From positions 1 to 64,000 of the forward strand of contig NZ_JACJQV010000050.1 in NCBI RefSeq assembly GCF_014696875.1: 64,000 bases of DNA, given 5' to 3'. Shown here one piece after another: positions 46,442 to 55,918 of the stretch. The notes beneath the pieces were generated by a model that saw only the letters and a list, made by a program, of their open reading frames with translations, was not told the origin of the DNA and made no database searches. Origin of the DNA: Microcystis wesenbergii FACHB-1317 (GTDB taxonomy: Bacteria; Cyanobacteriota; Cyanobacteriia; Cyanobacteriales; Microcystaceae). The translations under genes and the position numbers were made by a program. Each line of letters starts with the position of its first letter. Positions within the stretch are counted from its first letter, which is position 1.

Positions 46442-46954
46442 TTAATCAGTAGTAACTCGATGAAATTCGTGACCCCAAAGATTATAAGCCCAAATTCCCA
46501 AGCCAAAACTACCTAAGCAGAGAATGGTGATCATCAGGAAAACTTGCCACCTATTGTAACCTGCTTCCTGAAGTTCTAGACGACCGAGGATAGCAGCAGC
46601 TAACAGGATTAAAACTCGACTAAATACCGCCCACTTGTGGAAGATAAAGACTACCGCCAAAGACCAGCCGAGAATTGATAATACAGCACTAATATCGTTT
46701 TTAAACCAACTGCGGAAAAATAGCGGCATTAAGTGACTAAACAGAGTTAATCCTAGGGCAATTGAGAGGATAACCCCTACCGCTAGGATATAGATGATGA
46801 TTTCTAGCCATTCGCTAGTGAGAGTCCAATTCATCTCATCACCGCGGACAAGTAACCAATCACTCCATGATAAACGCTCATGGGCGATCGACCAGCCAAA
46901 CACCCCATAGACCGATGGTATTAGAAAAGTAAGTAGTACAATGCGCCAAAACAT
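46442..46954 (-). CDS. Integral membrane protein of unknown function
   Basis: This 170-residue protein has about four hydrophobic helices (IVLLTFLIPSVYGVFGW; IIIYILAVGVILSIALGLTL; SVLSILGWSLAVVFIFHKW; FLMITILCLGSFGLGIW). It has no recognised motif. It leads a three-gene cluster with the TPR and ABC permease genes, so a role around envelope transport is possible but unproven. A TTATCAG repeat array lies right upstream. Confidence 0.65.
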   Translation of the reverse strand: MFWRIVLLTFLIPSVYGVFGWSIAHERLSWSDWLLVRGDEMNWTLTSEWLEIIIYILAVGVILSIALGLTLFSHLMPLFFRSWFKNDISAVLSILGWSLAVVFIFHKWAVFSRVLILLAAAILGRLELQEAGYNRWQVFLMITILCLGSFGLGIWAYNLWGHEFHRVTTD

Positions 46955-46996
46955 AATCAGTTATCAGTTATCAGTTATCAGTTATCAGTTATCAGT
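46951..46996. repeat. Short tandem repeat, CAGTTATCAGTTAT type
   Basis: Decamer units touching the start codon side of the membrane protein gene at 46954. They may lie in its 5' leader. Confidence 0.85.
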
Positions 46997-47120
46997 GGGT
47001 AAGTTATCAGTGAGTAGTCTGTATTAAGTAAGCAGTATTAAATGGCAGTTTCCTACTGTCTTTTCACTGATCACTGATTACTGTTTACTGGACGGCTACG
47101 CCGTGCCTTTGGCAACACTG

Positions 47121-47179
47121 AAAAAAGTCAAGCCTGAACCCTGAAAGAGGGGAAAATTGCCCCTTTTCAGACTTCAGGC
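47121..47179 (-). terminator. Terminator of apcD
   Basis: On the minus strand GCCTGAA pairs with TTCAGGC, enclosing a second stem (TGAAAAGGGGCAA with TTTTCCCCTCTTTCA) and followed by a T-run. It lies 22 bases after the apcD stop. Confidence 0.8.
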
Positions 47180-47200
47180 CCGTGGAGTTGTCCCGATCGC

Positions 47201-47686
47201 TTAGGACATATACTGGATGATAAAGTCGAAGTAGGGGGCTGCTGCCACGGCATCTTCTTGAGTCAAAAGAGCTAAAGCGGCCTCTTTGAGACAACGAATC
47301 GCTTCCACCATGCCGGGGATGGGAACATTAAGAGAGTTATACATCTCTTTGACCCCGATCAGGCCGGTTTGTTCGATCGGTCCTTTATCTCCAGCTAATA
47401 CCCCATAGGTAACTAGACGCAGATACCAACCATAATCGCGCAAGCATTGATTATATTGACGCTGACCGTAGGCATTACCCCCCGGCGCTCTATAATCGGG
47501 ACGTTTCTTGAACAGTTGTTTTTGAGCCTGATCGACGATTTTTTTCTCATTTTCAGCGAGAGTCTCGGCAATGCGAATTCTCTGCTCACCGGTTTTTAAA
47601 AACTGCCCGATACCCTGTAGTTCACCACTACTAGGATAACGAAGTTCGTCGTCGGCTTTGAGGATGACTTGGCTAACTACGCTCAT
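47201..47686 (-). CDS. apcD: Allophycocyanin-B alpha-type subunit ApcD
   Basis: This 161-residue phycobiliprotein is one of the terminal emitters of the phycobilisome core, passing energy mainly to photosystem I. It has [43 protein letters not shown], and the chromophore-binding Cys in [17 protein letters not shown] near residue 81. The sequence (for example ETLAENEKK and the [15 protein letters not shown] end) fits ApcD rather than ApcA. As usual for apcD it is not in an apcABC cluster. A double-stem terminator follows. Confidence 0.93.
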   Translation of the reverse strand: MSVVSQVILKADDELRYPSSGELQGIGQFLKTGEQRIRIAETLAENEKKIVDQAQKQLFKKRPDYRAPGGNAYGQRQYNQCLRDYGWYLRLVTYGVLAGDKGPIEQTGLIGVKEMYNSLNVPIPGMVEAIRCLKEAALALLTQEDAVAAAPYFDFIIQYMS

Positions 47687-47918
47687 AATATCAAGGTAAA
47701 TTCTGATAACATTCTGTAGTTTATCTCAGGTCGGGGTCTGGAAGTCGAGTCATCCCTGCTGGGTGGGCAATTCCTAAAAATTGTAATATTTCGTTATGAG
47801 TTTCCCCGACAGCCCGGTTACTGTCTAGAATGAATGTATTAGTGGTCAGGAGCGAGGAGATGGCAATTGAGATGTCACCGCACACTGATTAACTTGAACC
47901 CGATAAGTGGTAATTAAT

Positions 47919-48704
47919 ATGGAATTTCTAGCACCCTTGCTGTTGATAGCGGGCATTCTGGGGTTAAATGGCTTTAAAATCGATCGAGAATACCAGCGTG
48001 GTGTTATCTTTCGTCTAGGGCGTTATCAAGACACCAAAGGCCCCGGACTGTACTGGATCATTCCCCTAGTTGACCAAAAAATGCAGCTGGATATTCGCAC
48101 CAAAACCGTCGATATCGCCCCGCAAGAAACTGTCACCGCCGATAATGTCACAATTAAGGTTAATGCGGTTCTCTACTATCGCATTATCGATCCTAGCAAA
48201 GCGATTAATAAAGTCGAATCCTACCCCGCGGCCGTTTATCAAGCGGCCATGACCACTTTAAGAAATGTAGTTGGTCAAAATCATCTCGATGATGTCTTGC
48301 AAAAACGAGACAAAATCAATCAAGCGGTCCAACAAATTGTCGATGAAATTAGCGAACCCTGGGGCATTGATATCGAACGGGTGGAGATGAAAGATGTGGA
48401 AATTCCCACTGGTATGCAGCGAGCTATGGCCAAGGAAGCGGAAGCATTGCGAGAAAAACGGGCCCGTTTGATTAAAGCTGCCGCAGAACAGGAAGCCTCC
48501 CTAAAATTAGCGGAAGCTTCCCAATTAATCATGGAAAACCCCGCCGCTTTGGAATTACGCCGCCTACAAATGTTAACGGAAATTGGAGCGGAAAATAACA
48601 CCAGTACCGTGATTATGCTTCCCTCCGATATCTTAAATCTTGCTCAAAAATTAACCGAAAAACCATCACAAAATGGCTCAGTTGTCAATAGCCAAAAGGG
48701 TTAA
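47919..48704 (+). CDS. Slipin / stomatin-like SPFH membrane protein
   Basis: This 261-residue SPFH protein has an N-terminal membrane hairpin (FLAPLLLIAGILGLNGF), the PHB domain start REYQRGVIFRLGRYQDTKGPGLYWIIP, and the C-terminal coiled coil EIPTGMQRAMAKEAEALREKRARLIKAAAEQEA. This is the prokaryotic slipin pattern. Such proteins form membrane rings, often with an NfeD partner, which is not adjacent here. The ATG at 47919 is preferred over GTG 47907. Confidence 0.9.
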   Translation: MEFLAPLLLIAGILGLNGFKIDREYQRGVIFRLGRYQDTKGPGLYWIIPLVDQKMQLDIRTKTVDIAPQETVTADNVTIKVNAVLYYRIIDPSKAINKVESYPAAVYQAAMTTLRNVVGQNHLDDVLQKRDKINQAVQQIVDEISEPWGIDIERVEMKDVEIPTGMQRAMAKEAEALREKRARLIKAAAEQEASLKLAEASQLIMENPAALELRRLQMLTEIGAENNTSTVIMLPSDILNLAQKLTEKPSQNGSVVNSQKG

Positions 48705-48750
48705 TTTTCTCCGGTGTGTTAGGTTGGTTTAACACACCTAAAATTGTTAA

Positions 48751-50103
48751 TTAACGCATGGTGACGAATTCCTCGGCAGCACTGGGATGAATGCCGACAG
48801 TGGCATCAAAATCGGCTTTTGTCGCCCCCATTTTTACGGCAATGGCTACTCCTTGAATAATTTCGGCAGCGTGATCTCCCACCATGTGCGCTCCGAGAAT
48901 TTTACCACTTTCCTGATGGACAACTAATTTCATCAAAGTTTTGTCCTCTCGGTCTGGTAAAACATTGTAACCAGGGCGGAATTTAGACCGATAAACTTTA
49001 ATCCCCGTGTCACCATATTGTTTTTTTGCTTGCAATTCCGTTAATCCCACCGTCGCAGCTTCAGGAGTAGAAAATACTGCCGAAGGAACGTTTTCATAAC
49101 TCATTAACCGGGGTTTATTACCAAAGACTGTATCGGCAAAAGCTCGCCCCTCATTAATCGCCACGGGAGTTAAATTAATTTTATCGGTACAATCACCCAC
49201 GGCATAGATATTATCTTCACTGGTTTGGCTATACTCGTTGACGACAATTGCCCCTTTTTTTACCTCGACATTGATATTCTCTAATCCCAATTTTTCCAGC
49301 TTAGGAATTCTTCCAGTAGCGGCTAATCCTAGGGCATCAACAAAGAGCATTTCTGCGGTTTCTTTCCCCTGAATATGTACTTTTAAACCCTCAGCAGTTT
49401 TCTCGATCGAAGTGGGGAAAGTTTCGGGCATAATTTTAATTCCCTGACGGATCATTTCCGCTTGAATCTCATCGCGTATATCCTCATCAAAACCTCTTAA
49501 AATCTTGTCTTTACGGATTAACTGCACCACTTCTGTCCCTAATCCGTGCATAATACCAGCAAATTCCACCCCAATATATCCCGCCCCTAAAACTATAATT
49601 CTTTTCGGTTGTTCTGGCAGTTGAAACATGGCATCAGAAACTACCGTATGTTCGATCCCCGGAATATCGGGTTTAACGGGATGTCCCCCCACGGCAATTA
49701 AAATTTTATCGGCAGTAATTTTCTCCTCTCCCACCTCTAGGGTATGGGTATCAATAAACTTGGCATAATTAGGAAAAATCGTCACTTGAGAATTATCGAG
49801 CATCTTTTGATAAATGCCATTCAAACGTATAGTTTCCTGATTAACGGCACTAATTAATTTTTGCCAATTTAACTGACTCTCTACTGGACTCCAACCGTAA
49901 CCTTCCCCATCCTTAAATAGTTGCGGAAAACGACTAGAATAAACCATTAATTTTTTGGGAATACAACCGCGATTAACACAGGTTCCTCCCAAGCGATCGT
50001 ATTCTGCTAATCCCACTTTTGCCCCGTATTCGGCAGCCCGTCTAGCGGTGGCAATACCCCCAGAACCACCACCAATCACGAATAAATCAAAATCATAACT
50101 CAT
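48751..50103 (-). CDS. gor: Glutathione-disulfide reductase
   Basis: This FAD-dependent reductase of 450 residues keeps glutathione reduced. DLFVIGGGSGGIATARRAA binds FAD, GGTCVNRGCIPKKLM is the redox-active disulfide, VLGAGYIGVEFAGI binds the pyridine nucleotide, YAVGDCTDKINLTPVA contacts FAD, and HPSAAEEFVTMR carries the catalytic His/Glu. The ATG at 50103 (MSYDFDLF) follows a GAGGA ribosome-binding site. The upstream frame start at 50160 is unlikely. The coding end is 46 bases from the slipin stop, so the two are convergent. Confidence 0.94.
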   Translation of the reverse strand: MSYDFDLFVIGGGSGGIATARRAAEYGAKVGLAEYDRLGGTCVNRGCIPKKLMVYSSRFPQLFKDGEGYGWSPVESQLNWQKLISAVNQETIRLNGIYQKMLDNSQVTIFPNYAKFIDTHTLEVGEEKITADKILIAVGGHPVKPDIPGIEHTVVSDAMFQLPEQPKRIIVLGAGYIGVEFAGIMHGLGTEVVQLIRKDKILRGFDEDIRDEIQAEMIRQGIKIMPETFPTSIEKTAEGLKVHIQGKETAEMLFVDALGLAATGRIPKLEKLGLENINVEVKKGAIVVNEYSQTSEDNIYAVGDCTDKINLTPVAINEGRAFADTVFGNKPRLMSYENVPSAVFSTPEAATVGLTELQAKKQYGDTGIKVYRSKFRPGYNVLPDREDKTLMKLVVHQESGKILGAHMVGDHAAEIIQGVAIAVKMGATKADFDATVGIHPSAAEEFVTMR

Positions 50104-50277
50104 AAAAATATCCTCGCAAATGAATAGAAGTTTGACGGAATCAAGAAACTTTTTTGGCAAAAAGGGGAGCGAATATCTCGGATCAATCCCTAACTGAATC
50201 TATCGAGTAACTAGCAGAATATGGTCACTAATGCTGCTAAATTAGAGTCAATTTACCTACTGCCAAGACTTAATTCT

Positions 50278-51702
50278 ATGCTAACACGCCGCTCGAAATT
50301 ATCTTTTCTCTTGGGGACTTGTTCCCTATTTCTCTGGGTAAACCATCCCGTCACCCTCGCAACCCCCATCAGTCAAGACAATTCCCCCCCTTCCCAGTTT
50401 ATCTGTCCAGCAGACTTAGCCACCAGGATCGATCGCATTTTGGCCCGACCCGATTATCAAGGCGCTTATTGGGGAATTTTCGTAAAATCCCTTAATTCTC
50501 AGGAAAATCTCTATAGTCTCCACGAAAATAACTTTTTTACTCCCGCTTCTACTGCGAAATTATTAACCACTGCCGCCGCTTTCAGCAAATTTAACCGCGA
50601 TTATCGTCTGAAAACCCCCATTTTAGCCCAGGGCAACCCCCCCGATTTAGAAACTTTAACCTTAGTCGGGAGGGGAGATGCAACCATAACCACAGAAAAG
50701 TTAGAAAAATTCGCAGAAAAGTTAAAAGCACAGGGAATTAACTCAATTTATCGCTTAATTGTCGTTGCTAGTCCTTTTGTCGTCTCCGATAGTCAAAAAA
50801 CCTGGGAATGGGAAGATGTCTTTTTTGACTATGCTGTACCCGCTTCTAGCTTGGTTTTAAACGAAAATTCCGTCACTTTAAAGCTTTTACCGCGACAATT
50901 GGGGCAAAGCTTAGATTTACAATGGTCTGATCCCATTGCCGCTAAACAATGGCTAATTGAGAATCAAACCAGCACCGCAGCGCAAGGAAGCCCGAATACT
51001 CTGGCAATTAAGGGCAATTTAGCCAATAATCGCCTAATTATCACTGGTTCTCTGGCGATTGATAGTCAAGATGATTTTAATTTAGCTATTCCTCAACCTT
51101 CGGAGTATTTCCTCGCTCACTGGCGTAATATCCTTGAAAAAGCGGGAATTACCGTTAAAAACGCAGAAATTAGTTCACAGATTCTCGGCTATGAGATCAC
51201 CAATTTAGAATCAGAACCCCTAGCATATTTGGTGGAAAAAGTCAATAAAAATAGCGATAATTTACTAGCCGAAACCCTACTACAAATGCTCGGCGGTGTC
51301 TCGGGATTGCAAGAAACTTTAACAAAACTGGGAATTAACAGCGATAGTTATAAAATCGGCGACGGTTCGGGGCTATCACGACAAAACCTAATTAAACCCA
51401 AGACTTTAGGTCAAATTTTACAACTAATGGCAGAAAATCCTGATTATCGGCGTTCTTTAGCCATTGGCGGCGTTGATGGCACTTTAACCAATAGATTCCG
51501 CCAGACTCCCCTAGAAGGACGATTACAGGCAAAAACCGGGACTTTAACCGGAGTTATCGCTCTCGCCGGTTATCTAGAAACCGCCGACAATCAACCCCTA
51601 ATCTTTAGCATAACCGTAAATAACAGCGATCAGCCCGCCACCACCCTCAGAAACGGCATCGATGAGGTGATTTTGCTCCTAGGACAGTTAAAACGCTGTT
51701 AA
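50278..51702 (+). CDS. dacB: D-alanyl-D-alanine carboxypeptidase/endopeptidase (PBP4-type)
   Basis: This is a periplasmic penicillin-binding protein of the S13 family that trims peptidoglycan peptides. The signal peptide is RRSKLSFLLGTCSLFLWVNH. The active-site SXXK is TPASTAKLLTTAAA. SXN is KNSDNLLAE and KTG is QAKTGTLTGV. Both ATG 50221 and ATG 50278 are in frame, and the latter gives a standard signal peptide. It is divergent from gor. A heptamer repeat array follows the stop. Confidence 0.93.
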   Translation: MLTRRSKLSFLLGTCSLFLWVNHPVTLATPISQDNSPPSQFICPADLATRIDRILARPDYQGAYWGIFVKSLNSQENLYSLHENNFFTPASTAKLLTTAAAFSKFNRDYRLKTPILAQGNPPDLETLTLVGRGDATITTEKLEKFAEKLKAQGINSIYRLIVVASPFVVSDSQKTWEWEDVFFDYAVPASSLVLNENSVTLKLLPRQLGQSLDLQWSDPIAAKQWLIENQTSTAAQGSPNTLAIKGNLANNRLIITGSLAIDSQDDFNLAIPQPSEYFLAHWRNILEKAGITVKNAEISSQILGYEITNLESEPLAYLVEKVNKNSDNLLAETLLQMLGGVSGLQETLTKLGINSDSYKIGDGSGLSRQNLIKPKTLGQILQLMAENPDYRRSLAIGGVDGTLTNRFRQTPLEGRLQAKTGTLTGVIALAGYLETADNQPLIFSITVNNSDQPATTLRNGIDEVILLLGQLKRC

Positions 51703-51712
51703 TCTTTAGGAG

Positions 51713-51771
51713 GCAAAAGGCAAAAGGCAAAAGGCAAAAGGCAAAAGGCAAAAGGCAAAAGGCAAAAGGCA
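51713..51771. repeat. 7-bp tandem repeat AGGCAAA, about 8 copies
   Basis: A perfect heptanucleotide array between dacB and glgA, followed by CCCCAACACCCCACTTCCCC-type low complexity. Copy number is likely to vary between strains. Confidence 0.95.
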
Positions 51772-51921
51772 GCTTTGTTCTCCCCAACACCCCACTTCCC
51801 CAACACCCCAACCCCCAACCCCCAACTAATTCGATCGAGTCATTTAATCACAGAAGCTTGTATACTTTTGTAAAAATTGCTTCTAGCTGACCTGTAGATT
51901 AATCGAGGGAGTTATTGATAT

Positions 51922-53400
51922 ATGTATATAGTTCAGGTTGCCTCTGAGTGCGCCCCGGTGATTAAAGCCGGGGGATTGGGGGATGTGGTATATGGATTGA
52001 GTCGAGAATTGGAAATTCGGGGTCATTGCGTGGAGCTAATCCTACCCATGTATGATTGTATGCGCTACGACCAAATTTGGGGCTTACACGAGGCTTATCG
52101 GGACCTGTGGGTGCCTTGGTACGGTGGGGCAATTCACTGTAACGTTTTTTGTGGTTGGGTACACGGGCGCTTGTGTTTCTTTATTCAACCCAATTCGGGG
52201 GATAATTTCTTTAATCGCGGTACTTACTATGGTTGTAAGGACGATAATATGCGTTTTGCCTTCTTCTCTAAAGCCGCTTTAGAATTTTTGCTCAGAAGTA
52301 ATAAACGTCCCGATATAATTCATTGTCACGACTGGCAAACCGGTTTAATTCCGCCCTTACTTTTTGAAATTTATAAATATCATGGTATGGGCAATCAGCG
52401 CGTTCTCTACACCATCCATAACTTTAAACATCAAGGATTTGCTGGTGCGGAAATTCTCTGGGCAACAGGATTAAATAACGATACTTACTACTTTAGCTAT
52501 GCCCGAATGCGCGATAACTTCAATCCTTTTGTGATTAATTTTATGAAAGGTGGGATCGTCTTTTCCAACTATTTCAATACCGTCTCACCCCACCATGCTT
52601 GGGAAGCACACCACACCGATGTTAGTTACGGTTTAGGCCATACAATTCACCAGCATCAACAGAAATTTACTGGCATTCTCAACGGTTTAGATTACAATAT
52701 CTGGAACCCGGAAGTAGATAAATTTATTCCTGCACCCTATGGTATTGATAACTTCTCCGAGAAGGCACGCAATAAAAAGGCACTGCGAGAAAGACTCTGG
52801 TTAAGAGATGAGGCAGAAAAACCCTTAATTTGTTATGTCGGTCGTTTAGATGACCAAAAAGGCGTACATTTAGTTCACCATGCCATGTATTATGCCTTAG
52901 CTCGCGGGGCGCAATTTGTCCTCTTAGGTTCCGCCACCGAATCGTTAATTAATAACTGGTTCTGGCATGAGAAAAATCACCTCAATAATAACCCTGATGT
53001 TCATATTGAATTGGGCTTTAATGAGGAATTATCTCACCTGATTTATGCGGGGGCTGATATGATTGTGGTTCCCAGTAATTTTGAACCCTGCGGACTGACA
53101 CAAGTAATCAGCTTAAAATATGGAACTGTTCCCATTGTCCGGGGAGTTGGTGGTTTAGTTAATACGGTTTTTGATCGCGATTATGATACCTATCACAAAC
53201 CGGAAGAACGCAATGGTTTTGTCTTTTTTGATCCCGATAATAATGCCCTCGAATCAGCCATGTCCCGGGCATTGGAATTGTGGTACACTCAACCAGAAGA
53301 ATTCCAAAAATTAGCGATTCAAGGTATGGAATGCGATTACTCTTGGAATCGCCCTGGGGAAGAATACGTTGCCCTCTATGAAATGATTCGCCACAAATAA
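51922..53400 (+). CDS. glgA: Glycogen synthase, ADP-glucose type
   Basis: This 492-residue GT5 glycosyltransferase elongates alpha-1,4-glucan from ADP-glucose. The sugar-nucleotide motif is KAGGLGDVVYGLSREL near residue 15. HCHDWQTGLIP and YTIHNFKHQGFA follow. The C-terminal half has CYVGRLDDQKGVHLV and the catalytic region PSNFEPCGLTQVISLKYGT. The KAGGLGDVV start and overall sequence suit the GlgA2 group of cyanobacteria. It appears monocistronic. Confidence 0.94.
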   Translation: MYIVQVASECAPVIKAGGLGDVVYGLSRELEIRGHCVELILPMYDCMRYDQIWGLHEAYRDLWVPWYGGAIHCNVFCGWVHGRLCFFIQPNSGDNFFNRGTYYGCKDDNMRFAFFSKAALEFLLRSNKRPDIIHCHDWQTGLIPPLLFEIYKYHGMGNQRVLYTIHNFKHQGFAGAEILWATGLNNDTYYFSYARMRDNFNPFVINFMKGGIVFSNYFNTVSPHHAWEAHHTDVSYGLGHTIHQHQQKFTGILNGLDYNIWNPEVDKFIPAPYGIDNFSEKARNKKALRERLWLRDEAEKPLICYVGRLDDQKGVHLVHHAMYYALARGAQFVLLGSATESLINNWFWHEKNHLNNNPDVHIELGFNEELSHLIYAGADMIVVPSNFEPCGLTQVISLKYGTVPIVRGVGGLVNTVFDRDYDTYHKPEERNGFVFFDPDNNALESAMSRALELWYTQPEEFQKLAIQGMECDYSWNRPGEEYVALYEMIRHK

Positions 53401-53544
53401 ACTGTCTTGTCTCTAGCAATTCCCTGGCAGTTGTCAACAGAAATTCGAGGAATAGATTTGTTGAAATTACCGGGGAATTGCTTTAGTTTTGACCGATTCC
53501 TGACTCCTAACCCCACCAACAAACTTTTTGCCGCAAACCCTACT

Positions 53545-53755
53545 TAGGGTCTGCTGAATAAATCTAAAAACCTTGTTGGATAAGACTTTTGGACTTTTTT
53601 CCCCTCAAAAAGTGCCAGCCATTGCGGGGATCGGGGGGGAAAATTCAGGGACTTTTTCCCTGAAAATTAGGTAGTTGACCACCTGAAAATCGATAAAACC
53701 CCACACCCCACACCCCACACCCTGCCCCCAGGAAAAGCTTTTTCATCAAACCCTA
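53545..53755. mobile_element. MITE-like element abutting the thioredoxin-TPR gene
   Basis: It begins AGGGTCTGCTGAATAAATC and ends near AAACCCTACC, one base before the stop codon of the next gene. The right-end segment (CCTGCCCCCAGGAAAA...CAAACCCTAC) recurs at 57738-57775 and partly at 53520-53545. The start motif recurs in reverse near 10483-10505. The rest of 53401-53756 is spacer. Confidence 0.5.
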
Positions 53756-53756
53756 C

Positions 53757-54557
53757 CTAGTAGAGCAGAAATGTTAACTTTGCTTGGTATTCTTGGGTGA
53801 GGGGATGACTAACTCCTAAAATCTGAAATATGGCTAACATGGCTTTTCTTGCCCCATCCTGACGATATTTTCTACTTTCTCCCACCACGCTGATCAGTTT
53901 ATCTAAAGCGGCGGCATAATCTTCTTTTAATGCGGAATTAATCCCAGTCAAAAATATCGCATCGAGGGGATTATTTTCTGGTTTTAACTGTTGAAATTCT
54001 AGGAGAGTTTTCCAACCTTTGATCAGGGGATTTTCTTCTTTAATAGCACTGATTAATCGGTAAGCATCAGACCATTTTTCTAGACGCATGAGAAATTTTA
54101 CCGCCATAATAACTAATCGTGGTTCGTTGGGATATTTAGGAAAAAGACGATCAAATAATTGTTTAGCTGCGGGCAAATTATCGAGGGCAATCGCTTCTTG
54201 TATTTCTGCTAATCCTGTTTCTAATTCCGATTTTAAATCGAGACGGGAAAATAAGTCTCTAATTTGTTCTTCTGGCAAAGCACCGACAAAACAGGGTAAC
54301 ACTTCTCCCTTGCTGACAATTCGCACATCGGGAACTCCTTCTACATCGTATTGTTCGGCTAATTCGGGATTTTTATCTATATCTATTTTGGCCAGGATAA
54401 AATTATATTCGCTTGCCAGTTTTTCTAGCATCGGTTTTACCAATTTACAGGGTCCACACCACAGAGCATAAAAGTCTAAAATCACCGTATTTAGATAGGA
54501 TTTCTCGATTACTTCACTGTCAAAATTTGTCCCATCTACCTCAATAGAATATCCCAT
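53757..54557 (-). CDS. Thioredoxin-TPR protein (CnoX/YbbN-like)
   Basis: This 266-residue protein has residues 1-105 as a thioredoxin domain with an intact active site (FYALWCGPCKLVKPM) and cis-Pro (VEGVPDVRI). The rest forms TPR-like helices (AIALDNLPAAKQLFDRLFPKYPNEP). The layout matches YbbN/CnoX co-chaperones that protect clients under oxidative stress, though CnoX of E. coli has a different active site. It starts directly after the stop of the fibrillin-like gene with GAGGAG upstream, so it is in one operon with that gene and probably trmB. Confidence 0.88.
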   Translation of the reverse strand: MGYSIEVDGTNFDSEVIEKSYLNTVILDFYALWCGPCKLVKPMLEKLASEYNFILAKIDIDKNPELAEQYDVEGVPDVRIVSKGEVLPCFVGALPEEQIRDLFSRLDLKSELETGLAEIQEAIALDNLPAAKQLFDRLFPKYPNEPRLVIMAVKFLMRLEKWSDAYRLISAIKEENPLIKGWKTLLEFQQLKPENNPLDAIFLTGINSALKEDYAAALDKLISVVGESRKYRQDGARKAMLAIFQILGVSHPLTQEYQAKLTFLLY

Positions 54558-55201
54558 CTATTTCTCCTCTAATAACTTATTTTCAGCTAGTTTTGTCTCA
54601 CTTATCTCTTTTATCCAAAGGGCTAATCCTCCCCCTCGTCCCCGGGCTGCCATCATTGTTTCTGTGATCAGAAAATAGGCAAAAAATGCCTGTTTTTTGA
54701 TACTTTCCTGATAAAAATTCGCTTCACTTACCCGGCCATTTCTAATAAAACCTGAATAGAGAGAGCGGTTAAATAGAGTTAGGTTGAGCCGGGTAAAATC
54801 AAAGGCGAGAAGACGGGTTTTAGGAAAAAACTTAACCGGACCGCTTACGGATAGTTTTACCGCCCCTAAAACTATCTGATTGCTGACGGTTCCAGAGATA
54901 AATTCTCCCAGTTCTAAGCTCTCATTTCTTTGGTAAGAGATGGTAATTTTTAACCAGGATGGTAGATAGCGCCCCTTACCCAAAACAATTCCCGCTCTCT
55001 TTTTCGCTTTTTGAGTTCCTGTGATAAAGTATAATCGCCAAGTACCGACCAAAGCCTCAAAAGTAAGATTTTCTTTAGTTTTTTTAGTGTTTTTTCTTTG
55101 CTTAAGAGAAATTCCAGCAATTGAGAGACAGGGGGGCGATTATCATCCTTAAGTATTAGGGGTGAGTCGAGATTTATAACCATGATTTCAGACAGTGCCA
55201 A
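54558..55201 (-). pseudogene. Fibrillin/PAP-like conserved protein gene with a poly-A frameshift
   Basis: The first frame from 55201 (or ATG 55183) reads NRPPVSQLLEFLLSKEKTLKK. The second, shifted frame continues TKENLTFEALVGTWRLYFIT and KRAGIVLGKGRYLPSWLKIT to AARGRGGGLALWIKE and stops at 54558. Joining needs one extra A in the A7 run (T7 at 55079-55085 on the plus strand). The GTWRLYF...FDFTRL pattern recalls plastid-lipid-associated (fibrillin) lipocalin-like proteins, but I am unsure of the family. It lies between trmB and the thioredoxin-TPR gene in one operon. Confidence 0.6.
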
Positions 55202-55217
55202 GATATTTTAGCTGAAG

Positions 55218-55853
55218 CTACCGAACTCGAAAAAGCGAGCGATAAACCGGTTGACCCTTATTATAAGTGGACTTTTCCCTCTCCGTCGGTACGGGGAAAA
55301 TATTTTCCTCTAACCAGGGGGTTTGATGTTGCCGAACAAAATGGGGATGTGCTTGAAATCTCTCCGTCATTTCCAGGGCGATCGATTCCACATCCGACTG
55401 TAAAAAAACCCAGCCCCCAGCTACCATATATTTAGCCAAAGCTATGACTAATTCCGGCTGCACAACCCGACGCTTACTATGACGCTGTTTAAACCAAGGA
55501 TCGGGAAATTGAATCGACACCCAAAATAACTTATCTGCGGGCAAAGATTGCAGTAAAATTTCTGGGGCAACATTCATATTGCCAAAAACAAAAGCGAGAT
55601 TACTTAATCCTAACCTTTCCCGTTCCTGATTCGCTTCAATTACCAAAGGTTGACGAATTTCAATCCCCAAAAAATTAATTTCTGGATATACTTGGGCCAT
55701 TTGTAACAAAAATTTACCCCGCGCACAACCAATGTCAAGATGGAGAGGTTGCGTCATATCCTGATAAACTTGATTCCAATCGGGGGGAGCGATCGGATGG
55801 CGATATTTATGACTTAAGGGATTGACGTGCTGACGAACGCGAACTTTAGCCAA
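55218..55853 (-). CDS. trmB: tRNA (guanine-N7-)-methyltransferase
   Basis: TrmB methylates G46 of tRNA. The 211-residue protein has the AdoMet loop LHLDIGCARGKFLL, FLGIEIRQPLV, and the family motif QFPDPWFKQRHSKRR, with STYNKGQPVYR near the C-terminus. The start appears to be TTG at 55853, preceded at good distance by GAGGAG. No nearby in-frame ATG exists. It leads a three-gene unit with the fibrillin-like and thioredoxin-TPR genes and is divergent from the metallophosphoesterase gene. Confidence 0.93.
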   Translation of the reverse strand: MAKVRVRQHVNPLSHKYRHPIAPPDWNQVYQDMTQPLHLDIGCARGKFLLQMAQVYPEINFLGIEIRQPLVIEANQERERLGLSNLAFVFGNMNVAPEILLQSLPADKLFWVSIQFPDPWFKQRHSKRRVVQPELVIALAKYMVAGGWVFLQSDVESIALEMTERFQAHPHFVRQHQTPWLEENIFPVPTEREKSTYNKGQPVYRSLFRVR

Positions 55854-55918
55854 AGATATTTTCTCCTCATTTCTCCTCGATCGATCTAGTTTACCGATAT
55901 TTAGCCCAATTCAATGCG

